DNA of 64,000 bases from Euryodendron excelsum (Eukaryota; Streptophyta; Magnoliopsida; Ericales; Pentaphylacaceae). Positions 1-10,592 of this stretch are shown piece by piece (position 1 is the stretch's first letter; the number at the start of each line of letters is the position of its first letter). The notes beneath the pieces are model-generated. The model worked only from the letters and a program-made list of their open reading frames with translations. It had not been told where the DNA came from and did no database searches. The translations under genes and the position numbers were made by a program. Location of the stretch: positions 55,451,183 through 55,515,182 of the forward strand of contig CM065377.1 of assembly GCA_033060915.1 (NCBI GenBank), written 5' to 3'.

Positions 1-565
1 TGAGAATACTTTTTATAGTATTCTCGATCCTCCTCTGCCTTCCCGGATCATTCCGAGTCAGTTCTGGCCAACCCGGTACAAAATGACCGTTTTGCCCCTG
101 GTGGGCCGGTCTCTTTTTTTAACCACACCGGCTCTGGGTATCAAACCGGTAACCTCCTGAGACTACTTTTATAGTGTTCTCAACCTCCTTTTACCTTTCC
201 GGATCATTCCGAGTCAGTTCCGGCAAACCCGGTACAAAATGACCATTTTGCCCTTGGTGGGCCGGTCTCCTTTTCCGACCACGCCGGCTCTGGAAATTAA
301 ACCGACAACCTCTGGGAACATTTTGAATAGTGTTTCCAAATCCCAAGCCTTCTTCTGGGACGGTCCGAGTCTGTCCCGGCTGTTTCCCAGTCCGATTGAC
401 CGTTTTGCCCCTAAAGGCCCGGTCAACCTTTCCGACACGTTTTGTCCTCACATTTTAAATCAAATACCTCCAGGACACTATTTCAAGTGTTCCTACTCCT
501 TTCCGGCCTTCCGGGTTACTCTCGGCTCCTTCAAATCATTCCCGGACTTTCCGGAGTCACTCCTA
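1..565 (+). repeat. Tandem ~155-160 bp repeats in LTR U3
   Basis: Three full units (1-157, 158-312, 313-471) and a partial fourth (472 to about 565) are visible. Units 1 and 2 share long stretches, including the segment around CCGGATCATTCCGAGTCAG and a block ending in TTTTGCCC, G/T-rich sequence and GGCCGGTCTC. Each unit opens with an imperfect palindrome; the first is GAGAATACT, loop, AGTATTCTC. A diverged version of the same unit lies inverted at about 33690-33990 in the other Ogre-like LTR, so the array belongs to the U3 of this LTR family. Confidence 0.75.
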
Positions 566-664
566 GTGAAGCCAGGCTAAAAATTGCATGGTAGTCACTA
601 GTACAGGCGTCCAAATCTAGTCAAAGATACGTTGCTTGCCGACCTTAAATCTTTCCTAATTGGC

Positions 665-726
665 TGGCGCCACTAGTAGTGGCGCCAAGCCAAAAAATGG
701 CCTGGCGCCACTCCTAGTGGTGCCAG
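665..726 (+). promoter_or_regulatory. Two GC-rich hairpins just upstream of LTR TATA box
   Basis: Positions 665-674 and 678-687 form a perfect 10-bp stem (TGGCGCCACT, loop AGT, AGTGGCGCCA). Positions 702-712 and 716-726 form an 11-bp stem with one mismatch (CTGGCGCCACT, loop CCT, AGTGGTGCCAG). A further TGGCGCCA occurs at 740-747. These lie 50-115 bp before the TATA box, so they sit in the promoter. A decayed pair (GTGGCGCTTAGGC and GGTGCCACC) lies at the matching place in the LTR at 54379-57656. Confidence 0.6.
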
Positions 727-778
727 TGTAAAGTTTGCCCTGGCGCCACGGCAACAGATGCCAAGTTTGTCCAACTTC

Positions 779-786
779 TATAAATA
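779..786 (+). promoter_or_regulatory. LTR TATA box
   Basis: TATAAATA occurs in a C/T-rich context at the junction between the GC-rich U3 and the transcript leader. Transcription would be expected to start about 30 bp downstream, near 815. Three telobox motifs (AAACCCTAG at 872-880, 897-905 and 917-925) follow in the predicted leader. The LTR at 54379-57656 has a weaker counterpart (GTAAATATAG) near 54626. Confidence 0.55.
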
Positions 787-3700
787 CAGAGCCTCATTCA
801 ACGTGAAAGGGGTCTGCAAAATTAACCTAAAAATCCTATATTTCGATATATACAGAGCTCGAGCATCTCCTAAACCCTAGCCTGCCTAGGTTTTCCAAAC
901 CCTAGCCACCCTACACAAACCCTAGCCTCCTATACACTTATACACTCCCCCATACACTCATACACTAGCCTTCAACCATCCTTTGAAGACTTGAAGAGCT
1001 GCCATCCAAAGCTTGAAGACAACTCTTGAAAACTGAAGGTGAAGATTAAGACAAAGACCGAAGACCGAAGACAGCGCGGAGCGCAAATTAAAGAAGATAC
1101 AAGGTAGGCTTTCTCTTTAAATTTCCGCACTCCCCCCTCTCTCTTCTCTCTCCAACCCACTTGGGTTTTCTCTATTTTAATCCCTCGTCTCTTTCCCCCC
1201 CTTTCTTTGCATGCTTGAAACAAATGGACTCCGATCCATGTGTAGGATTAGACTGTTGGAGAGTCACCGTGTCGAGGGCTTTCTTTTAGTCTAACCAGAG
1301 ACCACGTGGGTCCGGCCCCCTTGATTATGTGGTGAAGCCTTAACCTTGTATGTTCACGACCACAAATTGCATTGTGCATATTATAGTCTTGCATTTTTCA
1401 AAAACCGTTTTCAAAGTTGCTTTCAAAATCGTTTTCAAACTTGTTCTCAAAATTGCATCAAAATCTCTTTTTCAAAAACATGTTTTCAAAATCACAATCC
1501 TAGGGTGATCCTAACCTTTCTATGGCTAGGGTTGCTTTAGGAAAGTGCTATATTAAAAGTGACCTTTTTTGGTCTATATCTTCAAACCTTATTGTTTTCA
1601 AAACCACTTTCTTAAAGTGGTTCTAGCCCTCTTATGGCTAGAATCGCTTTAGAAAAGTGAGATATTTTTACACTTTCCAAAAAAATTCTCTTTCCAAATC
1701 CTTCCTCCTAAAAATCTCTTTTTCAACATACTTTCCTAAAACTCTCCTCTTCAAAATTGTTTTCAAAAACTCCCTTCCAAAATCTATTTTTCAAAACTAC
1801 CTTTTCAACTCCTTTTCAAAATCTTCCTTCTAGAAATTCTCCTGTAGGATTTTCCTTCCAAAATCTACATTTCTAAAAACACACCTTCCAAAACTCTTTC
1901 TCTTTAAAATCCCTTTCCAAAGACTCTCTTTAAATTCACTTTCCAAAAACTCCTCCCTAGGACTTCCTTCCAAAAACTCGTTTCTAAAAGCATACTTTCC
2001 AAAAATCTCTTTCCTTAGAGCCCAAGTCAAGCCCTAGAACCCCCCATTAGGAAACCCTAATTTCTTCCCAAAAATGTGGTTTTCAAACTTTGCCCAAACC
2101 TAGGTTTCCAAAATCTCTTGTTTTCACATCAAAACTATACATATTTTCAAAACCTGTTTTCTACGTCCAAACTATAGTTTTCCAAAACTAGGGTTTCTAG
2201 AATCTCCCTTTCCAAATCCTTGCCAAATCCTATCTTCCCTTTAGGAAATCGAATCAAATCTCCCCGTTTAGGAAACTAGATACAATCCTCCATTTTTGGA
2301 AACAAAATCAAAACATCTATTTTTAGAAACAAAATCCAATCCCTTATTTTAGAAACCAAATCCAATCCCTTCTTAATCCAACTCTTTCTTAATTCAATTC
2401 TTTCCTAAACCATAAGCTTCCTAAAACTTTCAACTTCCACATCTTTCCTAATTCAACCCCCTTTCCAAATTCAAGTCTTCAAATCTTTTTCTAAACTCAA
2501 ACCTTTCCTAATCTCAAAATTTTCTAAAATTCTAAAACTTCCTAAATCTTAAACTTTCTAAATTTCAAATCTTTCCAAATTCAAAACTTTCTAAATTTGA
2601 AACCTTCTTAAGTTAAATCTTTCTAAACCTAAAAACCTTCTAAATTCTAAACTTTCCAAAACTTCAAAATCTTTTCAAATCTAAAACTTTTCTAAACTCA
2701 AAACTTTCTTAATTCAAACATTTCCTAAACTAAAAACTTTCCTTTTTCAAACCTTTTCCAAAACGAAACTTTCTTATTTTCAAAACTTCATGTTTTCAAA
2801 ACTTTCCAAATTCAAAACTTTTCAATTTTTGAAACTTTCTAAACCTTTCCTAAAACAACACTTTCCTATGTTGAAACTTTCTTAAACCTAAAACTTTCCC
2901 AAAGTGAAAACTTTCCTAAACCTAAAACTTTCCTAAGTTCCAAACTTTCCTAATTTCAAAACTTTTCAAAAACGAAACTTTCCTAATTCGAATCCTTCCT
3001 CAATCCAATCTTTCCTAATCTTCCAAGTCCAACGTTCGAGTCAAATCTTTCTTAATCTCAAGTCCCAATCCTATCTTCCTAAGTCTAGGTTTCCTAAATC
3101 TCTATCTTTCCAAATCAAAGTCCAATCTCTTCCGTTTCAAATTCCAATCTTCTATTCTAAATTCAAATCAAATCCAAATTCCAATTCAATTTCTTCTTCA
3201 ATATCAAATCTTCTATTTTCTATCGGACTCTTGTCCGAACTACGACTGACCTGATTCCCCCAAAGAGATATGTAGGCAACCTTCATAGGTGCGGTCACAA
3301 CACTTTTCAAACTTTCAATTCCACCCTCATGGGTGCGTTTTCCAAAATCTTTTTAAATCTCAAATTCCAATCTACTTTCAAAATTCCAATTTCAAAATTT
3401 CTATTTTCAAATTTCTACTTTCAATTTTCAAACTTTCCAATTTCAATTTTCAAATCAAATCAATCTCTTTCTAAATCTATCTTTCAATTCTCTTTCCTTG
3501 CACTTGCATATCATGCATCATGATAATTTATAAACATTGTTTTTCAAAATGGATAGGATTGATCATTTGTTAATTAAAGACTCTCATAGGTGAATCTTGG
3601 GTAGATTGACATGTAGGTACCGAAAGGGCGGGGTAGGTTGATAGCTTAGTGCGTCTTCCCTACACGTAACCAACCTCCGAACCTAGAATCACTGTTTTCA

Positions 3701-4046
3701 AAGACCAAAAAGGAGTTATTTTTCAAAAAAGGGCTAAATGTTTTCCAAAGGTTGCCAAACAACCCGCTTTCCTAAAAAACCCTCTCTTGAGGAGATATTT
3801 TCAAATCATTTTCCAAAACCCTAAGTGTAGTCTTCGGATTATGCTTATTTTTTAGGTGACCTAACTCACCTTAATCAAGTTAGGTGGCGACTCCGAATCT
3901 TTTTCAAAAGCCCTTTATTCAAATCGATTTTTCAATTCAAACCTAGTCGCACTCATTCTTCTAGGAGGGTGAGTTCTAACGAAAGACTACAGCATTTTTC
4001 CCACTTGTGTGAGTATTCCTCGAGTGCGAAAAATCTGGGCGCGACA

Positions 4047-5402
4047 CAGGTTAGGATTTCAGGTCCTAAAATATGTTTTCAAAAGACTAGGTTATCGAAC
4101 CATTTACAAAACTCCCATTTGTCAAACCCTAGAAGTCCAATCTTAGGAAAATTCTATTTTTGCACTCTTAAAAACTTTTCTTGTTCAAGCCAAAATCATA
4201 CCTTTTTCAAATCCTCAAAATTCTCAATTTTCAAATCAATTGCAACTTCTATTTTCCAAACTTTCCTTTTTAAATCAATCAAATCAAAACCTTCCATTTC
4301 AAATCCCTCAAATCACTCCTTTTCAAACCTTCCAAATTTAAATCCTAACTCAACTCCTCCCATTTTGGAAACTATCCAAACTTACATTTTTTGAGCAAAT
4401 CAAATCTTTTTAAAAAAGAAAACAAAACCCTTCTTGATCTTTTCAAACGATTTCAAATCTTTCAAATATTTTTCAAATCTTTCCGAAAGGAAACAAATCA
4501 AATCTTTTTAAAAAAAAAGGAAACAAATCTTTTCCAAAAAGAAAATAAAATCTTTTCAAATCAAATCAAATCTTTTCAAATCAACTCCAATCTTCTTGGA
4601 AAGGAAACATTTTCAAATCTAATCTTGCTAAAAGGGAAACATTTTCAAATCTAATCTTTTTGAAAAGAAAACATTTTCAAAACCATCTTTTCTTGAAAAG
4701 AAAGTATTTTCAAACTCAAACTTTCCTGAAATGGAAACTTTCTAAAAATGGAAACCTTCTAGAAATAGAAACCCATTTTAAAATTACAACTCATTCGGAC
4801 TCTTATCCAAACTACGGCTGACCTGATCCTCTTTAAAGAGATACGTAGGTAACCCTTCATGTGGTGCGGTCACAACCCTTTTCAAATTCCAATTCCATAA
4901 CTATTTTTCAAACTCAATTCCCTCTTTCAAACACTTCTTCAAATTTTGTTTTCAAAGTTTTCTAAGTTGATAGCATTAATCATAGGTAACTAGTGAGTCA
5001 TAGTTAGGTGAGTAAAAGGTGAATGGACATATAGGTACTACAAGAGCGGGGTATGGTGATAGTCATAGGACATCTTCCTTGCATGTAACCAACCTCCGAA
5101 CTTAAGAATTTCTGTTTTAAAGACCAAAACCAGAGTCAATTTTCAAAAGGGTTTTCCAACGTTTTTAGGGTTGGTAAACAACCCTACCTCCTAAAACCCT
5201 CTATTTTACTTGGTGTAAATGACCTAACACATCTTTAAATATGTTAGTTAGCGACTCCAAAGACCTTTTCAAAAAGCCCTAATCAATTCCATCCAAACCC
5301 CATCGCATTCTTTCTTCTAGGAGGACGAGTTCTAATGAGAGAGTACTGTACCAATTTTCCCCCGGGCCAAGAGGGCTTGGCGTCTAGAAACGGGGCGTGA
5401 CA
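4047..5402 (+). mobile_element. 3' part of a second Ogre-like LTR
   Basis: This segment abuts the LTR ending at 4046 and repeats only the last third of the same LTR type. It carries the conserved GAGATACGTAGG block at 4796-4876, the ACATATAGGTAC to AACCAACCTCCGAAC block at 5027-5108, the GACCTAACAC block and a terminal GGGGCGTGACA at 5392-5402. The sequence directly after 5402 is copia LTR, so this end is a true insertion boundary. Either a deletion joined two LTRs of one element, or the 3' part of one LTR was duplicated in tandem; the sequence alone does not decide. Confidence 0.65.
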
Positions 5403-5586
5403 CACACCAAAGCCTCTACCTAAAGTGGTATTTATAGTTGTTTTTCCCATTGTGCATCTCTGTCTGAATAAGATCTTCGTCAACTAATCTTCCTTTCCTT
5501 TCTTTGCTTTGTTTTCTTCCTTTCTATGTAGCATGAGTCAAAGGTAGTGGGAAATCCACCATATGGGTGGATCCCCACACTCAACA
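5403..5586 (-). repeat. copia-3 3' LTR, truncated
   Basis: It is homologous to 9366-9644. Both share a TATTTATAGTTG-type segment, CATGAGTCAA, the GTGGGTGGATCC context and an LTR edge ending ...AACA (5583-5586 and 9641-9644). Adjacent plus-strand pyrimidines at 5587-5602 read as a purine tract on the minus strand, as expected next to the start of a 3' LTR. It is cut at 5402 by the Ogre-like LTR. Confidence 0.7.
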
Positions 5587-5781
5587 TTCACTCCCTTCCA
5601 CCCATATGGATGAATTTAACCCCCCCCCCCCCCCCCCTCCTAATGACTGCTCTGTCTGTTGCGTTCTCGTTTGAATACTACTTCGTCTGCTGTGTCATCC
5701 GTTATTAGCCATCGATTTGCCATACCACCATACTTAAAACTAGTATGGCTTGCTCCTTCACTAGGAAGCTAGCACCCCCTT
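5587..5781 (-). other. copia-3 internal remnant with 18-nt poly-C run
   Basis: This is the 3' internal part of copia-3. It holds a likely polypurine tract (5587-5602 as its complement) and a run of 18 C at 5620-5637. No coding frame is recognisable. Its last five bases (CCCTT, 5777-5781) are the left TSD of the solo LTR that follows. Confidence 0.5.
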
Positions 5782-7009
5782 TGATTACACTCCAAAAGTG
5801 CAATCATAACACTCTAACGTGTGATTTGTTACTTATTGTTTAGGATTGTAACTACCACATTAGCTGTATTTTAGTACTAATTGCTATATTCTAATTTATA
5901 CAGGAAATGGAGGTTAAAGCATTGCCAAAGGCTTGAGCACTAAAGAAGTCGTCCGGACGTCATTCGGGCATTAGCTGCAGATGAGAGATTCAGAAAGGGA
6001 TTCCAAGAGAGGATATCTCACCATTCAAATGACCAAAAATGGCCTAGAATCAACATCCGGACAATGACCCCAGATCAGCTTCGGATTTCATTGTTTCTTA
6101 TTGGGTTTAGGATTCTAGCTTGACTATATATACTTTGCTCTTATCCTAAGAGGAGGAGGATGTTTTTCTAGGTTTTAGGAGTAGTTTAGGAGTATATTAG
6201 AGTAGTTTCTTTATAATTTCTTGTAGTTTTTTCAATTCTTGTAATTAGAATTCATAGTTTCAATATATTTTCAATACAATTTTGCGTATCTATTATTATG
6301 ATGAGTAGCTAGATTTCATCTTGGAATCAATTGTGAAGATCAATTGAAGATCTTGGATGAACAATGGAGGTAAATTGGATTTCACTTTTTAAATCTTCTT
6401 CTTCTTAATTCTTTGGAATCAAACCCTAGATATTTACGAAAACTTAGATGTTTGACTATGTTCAGTAATACTTATGCATGAACCTATGTTCAATATATAC
6501 ACTGCACGAATTGATGGTATGCATATTTGATTCTAAAATTGATTAAATCTAGAGTAGATATTTACGAAAATCTAGATGTTTGAATATATTTGGTAATAAG
6601 TCAATGGTATGCATCTATGATTCTAAACTTGATTTATTCTATGTTTGATTATTAAAGAATAATTGTTGTTCTTACTAAATCTTCCGAATCAAAGACTCAC
6701 GACGTAGTCAATGATTTGAGTTATCAAAAGCCTTCATTGGAATTTCGAGTGAAGCAGTTGATTGGATCAATTGGTTTCAAGACTTTATTTTATTGTTTTC
6801 ATAGTTTAGTTTAGATAAATCAAATTCTTTCTTCAAACTATTTTATTTTTATTTTATTGGAGTGCTTTCCTGAGAGTTCTGACCTAAGGTGAGTTTTTAT
6901 TAAATTCGCTAACCCTCTTCCCTGTGGATAGATCTCAGACTTTTGAGTATTATTACTGCATCACAACCGCACACTGGCAGATTTCAATCACACTATTTTA
7001 GAGTGATCA
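5782..7009 (+). mobile_element. Gypsy solo LTR (TGATTACAC family), TSD CCCTT
   Basis: The 1,228-bp LTR starts TGATTACACTCC and ends GAGTGATCA. It is flanked by a perfect 5-bp duplication CCCTT at 5777-5781 and 7010-7014. No internal region is left, so it is a solo LTR. A TATA box lies at 6125-6132 and the leader has two similar segments containing ATATTTACGAAAA (about 6430 and 6550). The same family occurs at 53589-58211, 60850-61982 and, inverted, 62140-63884. The 60850 copy is followed by a tRNA-Asp-type primer binding site, which places the family in the Athila/Tat side of Ty3/gypsy. Confidence 0.9.
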
Positions 7010-7014
7010 CCCTT

Positions 7015-7498
7015 CACAGAGTACTTGTCAACACCCCTTCGCCTAATGTGCCTACACCCCCTCGCTTGGGATGCCTTTTCGTGGCTCTATCCCTCATTCA
7101 TGCGCACAATTGGAGAGCTCATCATGCTCACTGCCATCATCCAAATCCAGAGCGAATGAGACCCGTTTCATTCTAGGTGCGCACCTTTTTATCACAACCG
7201 TCTCATTTCCTCTATCTAGAGCTTTTGCACAAACTCTTTGTAGCTGTTGCCCTTGCTTCTAGCCAAAATCTTGCACAATTTTTGCTTTGCTCACCCACGC
7301 ACCTGCATGCTATCCTGTACTCCTGCATATACCATGTGTGCGTCTCTGTAACTGTTGATCACCCTATTTGTACATACGGCTTGCCTGCACATACTGTCGT
7401 CCTGCACTACTCATCTTGTGTTTGACCGTAGTTGTTTTTGTCACAACACTTCCCATAAGCATGTACAGGTTGCCAATGATCTATCCTGGTAGCATGAT
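7015..7498 (-). other. copia-3 internal region without recognisable domain
   Basis: This is contiguous with the protease-start fragment upstream on the minus strand. In a complete copia element the gag-pre-integrase and integrase domains would follow here; I see none of their hallmark residues in any frame. The stretch is moderately C-rich on the plus strand. It is best read as 3' untranslated or deletion-joined sequence of copia-3. Confidence 0.45.
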
Positions 7499-8695
7499 CT
7501 AGTCTCCCTTGGAAACCGTAATAACTCCTCCTTCAGATGAGAACTTGTATCTGCTAGAAGGTAGCATTCCCAGAGATATCAGATTCTTCCTTAGATCTGG
7601 CACATGCTTCACGCCGATCATAGTCACAATCGTCCCGTCAAACATGCAAAATCGCACTGTCCCCACACCAACAACTTTGCTCTTGTCATTGTTAGCCATC
7701 TTAACAGAACCACCATCACATACCTAATATGTAACAAACTGTTCTCTGATCATACACATATGAACCAAACATTCAGAATCCAACAGCCAATATATGTTCT
7801 CCGTACATGAAGAAGTGGTGAGCGTAACTTCTTCTTCACTATAGGAGTCCTCTACTACTATTGTCTCTCCTGATTGGACTTTCACCTTTTTTGCCAAATA
7901 TTTGGCGCAATTTCTGTTTATATGACCCTCTTAGTCACAATAATAACATGTTAACTTGTGACCCTTGGACTTTGAACGACCCTTCTTCTTCTCGAACCCT
8001 TCCCACCTCTGCGACGTCCTTCCTTTGGTTTGACCATTGCTTGATGCAACCAAGATGCCCTCCACTAGTGACTTCTCAATCTCGTTCTTATTGAACGCGT
8101 CATGAGATATAAGAGTAGCAGCCACTTCATTGTAGATGAGAGTATCTTTTTCATACATCAGTGTGGTCCTCAGATGCTCATATGATGGAGGTAAAGAGAC
8201 TAACAAGATAATTGCTTTATCTTCATCTTCGATCTTTGCACAGATCGTATCTAATTCCGTTAGTATCCTGTTGAATTCCTCTATATGTCGCTTCTGCTAT
8301 CATATGAAGTGCATAGAATTGCTTTTTCAAAGATTCCAATTCGTTAAGGACTTGGATTTATATCTGCTCTCCAACTTAGCCCAAAGTTCTGTCGGGTCAC
8401 TTTCATTGATGATTTCCCGAAGAGTGCTGTTCCTAAGATACAGCTAAATCGTACTGTTTGCCAACTCCCTCATCTCTTGCCACTCCTTTTCCTTCATGTT
8501 GTCTGGGTTTTTAGACTTTCTCTTTAGAGCCTTCACCAATCCTTTTCTTGTCAAAATATTCTTCACCCTTTGCAGCCATAAGGTGAAGTCGCTATGGCCG
8601 TTGAAAAGTTCAATCACGAAACCAAAACTTTTCGACTCCATCCGGTTGTTGCGTGATGATCTTGTACTATCTGAACTCGTTGCACCTTCAGACAT
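7499..8695 (-). pseudogene. copia-3 gag plus start of protease, multiply broken
   Basis: The minus-strand reading starts at 8695 (MSEGATSSDS). It has the copia Gag hallmark of a phi-x-G-x-x-(D/N)-(F/Y)-x-x-W segment (FNGHSDFTLW), then the LVSLPPSYEHLRT region at about 8206-8160. A zinc knuckle C-x2-C-x4-H-x4-C follows near 7950-7910, with a stop codon inside it. The protease active site is degenerate (DSE where DSG or DTG is expected). The following GVKHVPDLRKNLISLG segment (about 7620-7570) is typical of the copia protease to gag-pre-integrase junction. Stops interrupt the frame between 8443 and 8207 and again near 7725. In a functional element these products form the virus-like particle and cleave the polyprotein. 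This copy cannot make them. Confidence 0.8.
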
Positions 8696-9025
8696 GTACT
8701 TTCCCTTGTCATGTTACAACCTCGATCGACCGAACTGTCCAATCTTGTTAAACTGTGCAGAATTCGCCAAATCTACATGGAGGTATTGTAGCAACACACG
8801 TTTTTGGCAAAAATATTCTTTTTGTAGGCTCTATGCGTGGGACCTATTACCTTTTCTAATTATTATTTTTTTTTTAATCTTGCTCTCTTTTCACTAGGCA
8901 TGAACATAGTGTATCCACTTCGATCAATTTGCTGAGATAAAAAACTATGGATCTCCTTCCCCAAATTGTAAGCAAACTCTCCACACTTCCCACACAACTG
9001 AGCAAGCTCACACCTTACTCTGAGT

Positions 9026-9044
9026 AACCAAGACTCTGATACCA
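9026..9044 (-). other. copia-3 primer binding site (initiator Met tRNA type)
   Basis: The minus-strand sequence TGGTATCAGAGTCTTGGTT lies 2 bp inside the 5' LTR. It begins with the TGGTATCAGAG typical of plant copia elements primed by initiator methionine tRNA; the last part is diverged. It fixes the orientation of copia-3 and the inner edge of its 5' LTR. Confidence 0.85.
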
Positions 9045-9046
9045 CT

Positions 9047-9644
9047 TGTCGGGTTTTTCAACGGAGATCTACATAGTTAGTTGTTGGGATCGCTAGATCC
9101 ACCGTACGCAGAAGCTTGGAAGCACTCACACAAAAATACATACACTAAAGAGACACAAGATTTAATGTGGTTCACCAAAACAACTAGGACTATGTCCACA
9201 CATGTGAGAGAGAGATTTCACTATTATAGTAGAGTTTACAACATGAGACACCAAAAATACCTGAGCCCCTTTGAAACTAACCGTTTTCCCACTCAAGATT
9301 ATTTTTTCCCGTCTCTATACAGTAGACACTGTCCTTATGAATCTCACACTTTTTCGACTTTGCTACACATCCAAGTCTCTGCCTAAAGAGATATTTATGG
9401 TTGCTTCTCCCACTGTGCATCTACGTCTGAACAAGATCTTCATCGACTAATTTGTTCGACACCGTGTGTAGATCGAAGAAGAAAACTTTAGCACCTTTAA
9501 GGAAGAAAATAGCGGCTGTCGACATGGTTTTTTCCTTTTCTTTCTTTGCTTTATTTTCTTCCTTTTTACTTTTTGAATTTGTCTTGCAGCATGAGTCAAG
9601 AGTAGTGGGCAATCCACCACATGGGTGGATCCCCCCACCCAACA
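9047..9644 (-). repeat. copia-3 5' LTR
   Basis: This is a 598-bp LTR reading TGTTGGG... to ...CCCGACA on the minus strand, next to the primer binding site. A TATA-like AACCATAAATATC on the minus strand (about 9386-9398) is the likely core promoter. It pairs with the truncated LTR at 5403-5586. Confidence 0.85.
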
Positions 9645-10536
9645 GCATTTTCATTTGATCAGCAAACTATATATGATCAGCAAGAACATGCTGTGAGTTG
9701 AATAATGCCTTCAAAATGTCGTATGGCAATGTAATAAAATTGTACTTCTCGTTCTATTTTTGTTTGTAATTGTCCTTCTCTTCTTGACTAATAAAATGCT
9801 GTCTTGAAGCTTGACACATTTGCATTGGAGCAAATTATATTTCTAAGGGCGTCCTATTCCAATATGTCTCCCCTTCTCTTGTAATTAAGAAGAATTTTAT
9901 GCACTTCAACTCCTATTTATTTACTTGTGGCTTTGCTTGATCCTTTGACTTGAACTTTGAAGTGGGATTCCCATATAAATTTGATATGAACTTCCACTCA
10001 TTTCGCTTTTCCTTGATTAATCCAAAATTTGAACATAATACATAAATAGAAATAAAAAAGGGATAACATGATATCGACTCAAATAGGAGATCTTAAGCCA
10101 CCTAATATTTGTTTTTATATTTGAAAAAAAAATTGTTACAAAATGATTACGTTTTACGCAGTTGATTTGGCCTTATCTTATTTATTAATTTTCATTTATA
10201 GCGAGGTGTCAATTCCTACTAACGTCTCTTTATTATTTTCTTTATAAACTAAAGAAAATATTTTTCTTTTCAAAAAATTGTGCAATAAATTTAACCAGAA
10301 TGATGTGTCAATACCAATTTTGCAATTAAGGATTATCATAATAGGTGTTTTGTTTTAAAATGAAATGGGCTCATTCATCCACATCATTTATATAGAGATT
10401 TTATATGAATTTTTTGATTGTATAGCATTACCCCTAACATAGATATATAGATCATGCCCTAATAAAGAAGGAAAAAAAAAATCAGTAGACTTGTGCAAGG
10501 TCCGAAAAGATGGAATCATTCTTGTGCATCCTTTTA

Positions 10537-10592
<56 letters not shown>

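Larger units (their letters stand above)
1..4046 (+). mobile_element. Ogre/Tat-like gypsy long LTR, 5' end outside window
   Basis: This is a non-coding, very long LTR of a Ty3/gypsy element. It holds a tandem-repeat U3 (1 to about 570), a TATA box at 779-786, a GA-rich leader, then about 2 kb of degenerate pyrimidine-rich sequence. Three blocks near its 3' end (3225-3300, 3606-3690, 3856-3900) recur in the same order in three other places in this window: 4796-5240, 57000-57500, and inverted at 28840-29435. The LTR closes with GGGCGCGACA at 4037-4046, the same type of end as at 5402. No primer binding site follows it, so it does not look like a 5' LTR with its internal region attached. Assignment to the Tat/Ogre group is inferred from length and layout; no pol domain is present to confirm it. 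Open frames here are chance frames in low-complexity DNA. Confidence 0.7.
5403..9644 (-). mobile_element. copia-3: gag-only Ty1/copia element, split by solo LTR
   Basis: The element runs on the minus strand. It has a 5' LTR (9047-9644), a primer binding site (9026-9044), a decayed gag, a protease-start fragment, and the first 184 bp of a 3' LTR (5403-5586). The rest of that 3' LTR is displaced beyond the window by the gypsy LTR ending at 5402. The 5782-7009 solo LTR interrupts it. Without that insertion the internal region is only about 2.2 kb. I find no integrase, reverse transcriptase or RNase H reading in it. It is either an internal-deletion derivative or a gag-only non-autonomous element. 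Confidence 0.75.

Noticed and set aside
872..925. Interstitial telomere array
   Set aside because: There are only three separated AAACCCTAG motifs, not a tandem TTTAGGG array; they are treated as teloboxes instead.
1100..4660. Many open frames rich in Phe, Ser, Lys and Asn in the first LTR
   Set aside because: They come from CTTTCCAAA-type low-complexity DNA, overlap on both strands, and resemble no protein family.
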